Positions 60,465-64,000 of a stretch of DNA of 64,000 nucleotides are shown here, one piece after another; the first letter of the stretch is position 1; the number at the start of each line of letters is the position of its first letter. The position numbers and the translations under genes are program-made. This DNA is from Pogona vitticeps. Its lineage: Eukaryota > Chordata > Lepidosauria > Squamata > Agamidae. The stretch lies in assembly GCF_051106095.1 (NCBI RefSeq), contig NC_135783.1, positions 186,779,947-186,843,946 on the forward strand, written 5' to 3'. The notes beneath the pieces were generated by a model. The model was given only the letters and a program-made list of their open reading frames with translations. It was not told the DNA's origin and did not search any database.

Positions 60465-63400
60465 AAGCCATATATGCAGCAATATTTATCAGCACAGGGA
60501 AAACGAGAAAAAGTATAGAAAAGAGAATCAGTGTTCTGTGTCATTGAACAGCTAATTGTTTGACAAATATAGTAAATGTCCAGTCCTGACATGTGCTGCA
60601 TCAGTGGTTAGTTATAGAGGGTGCTACTGATTTTGCCAACTTAATCTCACAAAGAAAGATGTGAGGCTAGCACTGCAGCCCAAAGTGCTGGGGTACACAT
60701 TTATTATCAGGACAGTGCAGATTCAAGTCCACATTCAAAAATTCAGTGCAGAAATGCAGTATTGAAAGCCATATTTTCTTCAGATTGTCAATTAAAAACG
60801 TGGGAACTAGGGGATCACAAATTATTGCATCCTAATTTGATTTTGACAAGTATTAATTTTAGACTATTAAAAAATCACAACTCTTATTCCATAAATATAC
60901 TCCTACTGTGGAAGAAAGGCTAAGAGTGAAACAACATGCCACAATAATGGTTACACCAGCACTTTATAAAACAAAATATGGTAGAAGAAATATATTTCCA
61001 TTGTGGTATTTTTTAAAAGTTTACATTTCTTACTCTTTCTTCTAGTCTTAGAACTTTTAAAAATGTTTTAAGCAAGTCATCTTTTGTCTCTAGACAATAG
61101 ACTGTTTCAGATTTTATAAACTTATATATACATTCCGGGTATAACTTGAATCTGAAAATTCTAAATTTTGTTTAAATATCTCTAATTTTGTAAGTTTTCT
61201 TATTTGTTTATATATAAGTTTGTATATAATTTTGTTGGAATTATAATTGTTCTTACAATTCTTTGTTTTGCGTTGAATATTAATTGGCCTTTAGAAGTGG
61301 GTGTAGATGGTTATGGACACAATATTATGAGGAGCCTGATCTTACATTATTTCACTAAGAATAGCCACCATTGTGCCTTACACCCTGTTCTTACTCAGTA
61401 GTAATGCTATTAGAGCTCAGTCCATGCAGGTATGATAAATACAGGAGCAGGGATGACAATGGAACTTTCAGCAGCTTTGATGAGCCTGGAAGGTTGATAC
61501 CATTCACTCTACTATGTCTTTGAGACTATTCACATTGGTTAGAGCTGGTCAGGTACAGTATTGTCACCAGCAGCCCTCCTACAGACCATTTCATATGAAT
61601 GCAAATTTCTTGAAAATATTTTCTATTTAATAGCCTGCAGAAGAAACAGAACCTCTGTAGATGTAGCATTTTGACACAGCCGTTTTCCATGTCAGGTGAG
61701 AGGTACCAACTCCTGCCATAAACAGGACCACAAGTATTCATAGAACATACACAACAGAGCATACACCAACCGCACATCCTTGAAACCAACTGTTGAAAAA
61801 GCCTATCTGTTTCCGAGGTCCTGCTACATTCTGATTCCATGTATTCTCAATTTAACTTAATGGAAGTTGCGTCCATCCAAAGCAGATATATATTAATCTG
61901 CTAAATGTATGGATCCCTTCCGATTTTGGTCATGTCTATTGATTAAACAGTCAGCTTCTTGTATTTGATATCAAGTGTTCTAAGTATTTAGAGCTTATCT
62001 CCTAATGGAGAAAGCACCTTAACAGATAATGGGGCAGGTTGTGCAGTATGTGTCCAAAAAAAGGCATGTGATAGAACCTTGGAAAAATCAGTGCTCTCTT
62101 GACAGGAATCCTGTTGGTATGTATTAAAAAACTCACACAGGTATGCTGGAATTTGAACATGTAATATCAAAGAGCTGACCATGTTTTTGAAGACTGCCAT
62201 ATCTAACCACACCACATGGCAATTTAAGCATTTTTTAAAAATTGCTGTTTTTGGCAAAATCTGCTTGCATGCCAAAAAGCAAGCCCTAAAAAAAAAAACC
62301 TGGATTAGGAGAAACGTCTATCGGTGTTCTTGATTTGTTTCATGACTGTAACTCAAGTTTTTCTGTTTAAGGAAAGTTGGCAGCCTCTCCCCATCTGGGT
62401 GATTTTACACTAAAAGTTAAAATGTGGGGAACACATCCATTTTAATTGGTAGGATTCTAGTTTCTTAGTTCAACACTAGTGTGCTTTTGAGGGCACTCCA
62501 GATATGTATTTTGTTGACTTTTCATCTCTTGGAGAGATGGCACAATTAAAGCAGCAGCTCAGTTGTCGTATTTCAGTTAATTAAGACCAGCCCGTCCCCA
62601 TTCTTCCTCCAAAACTTCAGGATATTTTTAATTTGCTCTGTCTTTAATCTGTTGAGTGGAAACTGAAGCAACTGCTAGATTCAAATATATTTATGCCCAA
62701 CACGGCTTTGTTTTTCTTGTGTGAGATCAAATGTAGAAACCACAATGGATTGTGGGGTGAGGCAAAATACATCAGCTAACAACAAGCAACTTTGGGATGG
62801 GGGTAAGACTTAAACACAAGGTTGTCTAGGGACTAATCACATCAAAAAGGGAATGGGTGGGATCTGTGTTAGCAAGGATGGGTAGATATGGAAATAGTCT
62901 GACAGAAAGCCAGAAAATCATTTGCCCCCATCCAGGTCCACCAGTCCGCAAAGGCTGTTGTAAATGTGAAATTGCAGAGCAGGGCCACAAATGTTACTGT
63001 GACTAGAGACAATGTACAACACAGGTTTACTATTGCAAACAGAAGCATGTTTTGAGGGCAATTCCCCCTAAAGCTCAGCTTCTCAGGCCTTGAGAAGGCT
63101 TGATCCACGACCATTTATTTGCCGTTTCCTCACTATGTAGGGGAAAGTTAAGGGAAGTGCGGCGGGGGAAGCTGGGAGAGGGGCTTTCCTAAGTAGAACA
63201 AAAATTTTGAACAGTTAAAAAAAACCTTGAACTTATAAAGCAGCATACAGTCTTTACATAACATGACTTTTGAGGAAGCCCTTCAAAAAGCAGAAAGCAA
63301 ATCTTAATAGCAAACTCGGGCGCTGAGTTTTGACAGGTAATCCTAGTGGGGCTACTGAAAAGTAAGGGCAGTATCGGCATGTTCTGAGAAGTCCTGGATT

Positions 63401-64000
63401 TTACAGAAGGTCAACACGTGAGAAGGGTTAATTTTGGGATAATCCCAAACAGCCAAAAGGGCACAGAAAGACTGGAGCAACTGCAAAAGGATGTGTGCTG
63501 TTCTGAAAATAACCACAGAAAATTGGGTTGGAAAGGCTGGCTGGTTGGCTGAGACCCGAATCAGAATGTACACAGATGATGCACAAGAACCTTTGGTGCT
63601 ATGTTCTACTTGTTACTAATCATAGGCATCTCCCATGATTTTCAACTCTTGTCCTCCCGTCAGCTGACAGTAGCACAGGTTGTCTCTAGCCCACTCTGTT
63701 GTATTATCTGATAGGTTAGACTGAAGGAACCTATGGGCTCTTCAAGCTTTATGGGTCTATATATACTCATGCTTGCTTGTGCCCTGAAGCAAAATTTTTT
63801 CATTGGCAATGTAACTCTTGTATCCATTTCAACACACTCTTGAATAACAAGATGCAGGAAGACTTCATTGATTTCCTTCTTTTGAAAGCCTTTTGAAAGT
63901 CACAGATTTAAACTCAGAATGTCATAGTAGAAAAAGGTAAAGTGAAAAAGAGAAATGAAATGGTACTGCTGCTGACTTGAACATGTGAAACAAAGTGAAG

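Larger units (their letters stand above)
59621..64000. other. Distal 3' UTR or downstream DNA, no second gene seen
   Basis: A/T-rich with few recognisable repeats, which would suit a long 3' UTR followed by intergenic DNA. No exon of a neighbouring gene could be recognised on either strand. Confidence 0.5.

Noticed and set aside
59621-64000. Exons of a neighbouring gene downstream of STK17B
   Set aside because: No frame with recognisable domain or convincing splice sites on either strand.

Overview
This window looks like squamate (lizard-type) nuclear DNA. The host gene is a vertebrate one with GT-AG introns. The repeats are a mixture typical of lizard genomes: BovB (RTE) and L2-like LINEs, a probable R4-type LINE, tRNA-derived SINEs, and many short hairpin DNA transposons. 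I cannot name the species from sequence alone.

One host gene is well supported: STK17B (DRAK2), a death-associated-protein-kinase family Ser/Thr kinase, on the + strand. A CpG-rich promoter block lies at about 29.9-30.8 kb and probably holds a non-coding first exon. Seven coding exons follow at 36173-36294, 49639-49851, 52216-52360, 53953-54079, 56424-56472, 57703-57882 and 58962-59247. They join in phase into a 373-residue protein (human: 372) with all the main kinase motifs. The 3' UTR follows, with an AATAAA at 59596.

Layout. 1-5030: a BovB LINE split by a nearly full-length L2-like LINE. 5030-29900: intergenic DNA with no host exon that I can recognise, holding L2-like LINE pieces, tRNA SINEs, three pogo/Tigger-like hairpin MITEs, three hAT-type hairpin MITEs with 8-bp target duplications, and several unnamed palindromic repeats. 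29900-36128: promoter and intron 1. 36295-49638: a 13.3-kb intron 2 with more of the same families, a second BovB, and two R4-like LINEs, one of which sits inside a minisatellite. 49852-58961: the compact 3' exons, with a Tigger-like MITE, a SINE, L2 pieces and a small hAT MITE in the introns. 59248-64000: 3' UTR and downstream DNA with no second gene seen.

I see no retrovirus, LTR element, Polinton, CRISPR array, operon or obvious new gene system. The most interesting signals are datable nested insertions, hairpin transposon families with clear target duplications, a 601-bp element made of nested palindromes, a two-codon upstream ORF two bases before the STK17B start, and two unusual residues in the kinase (Gln202 before APE; Pro12 in place of a reported autophosphorylated Ser).
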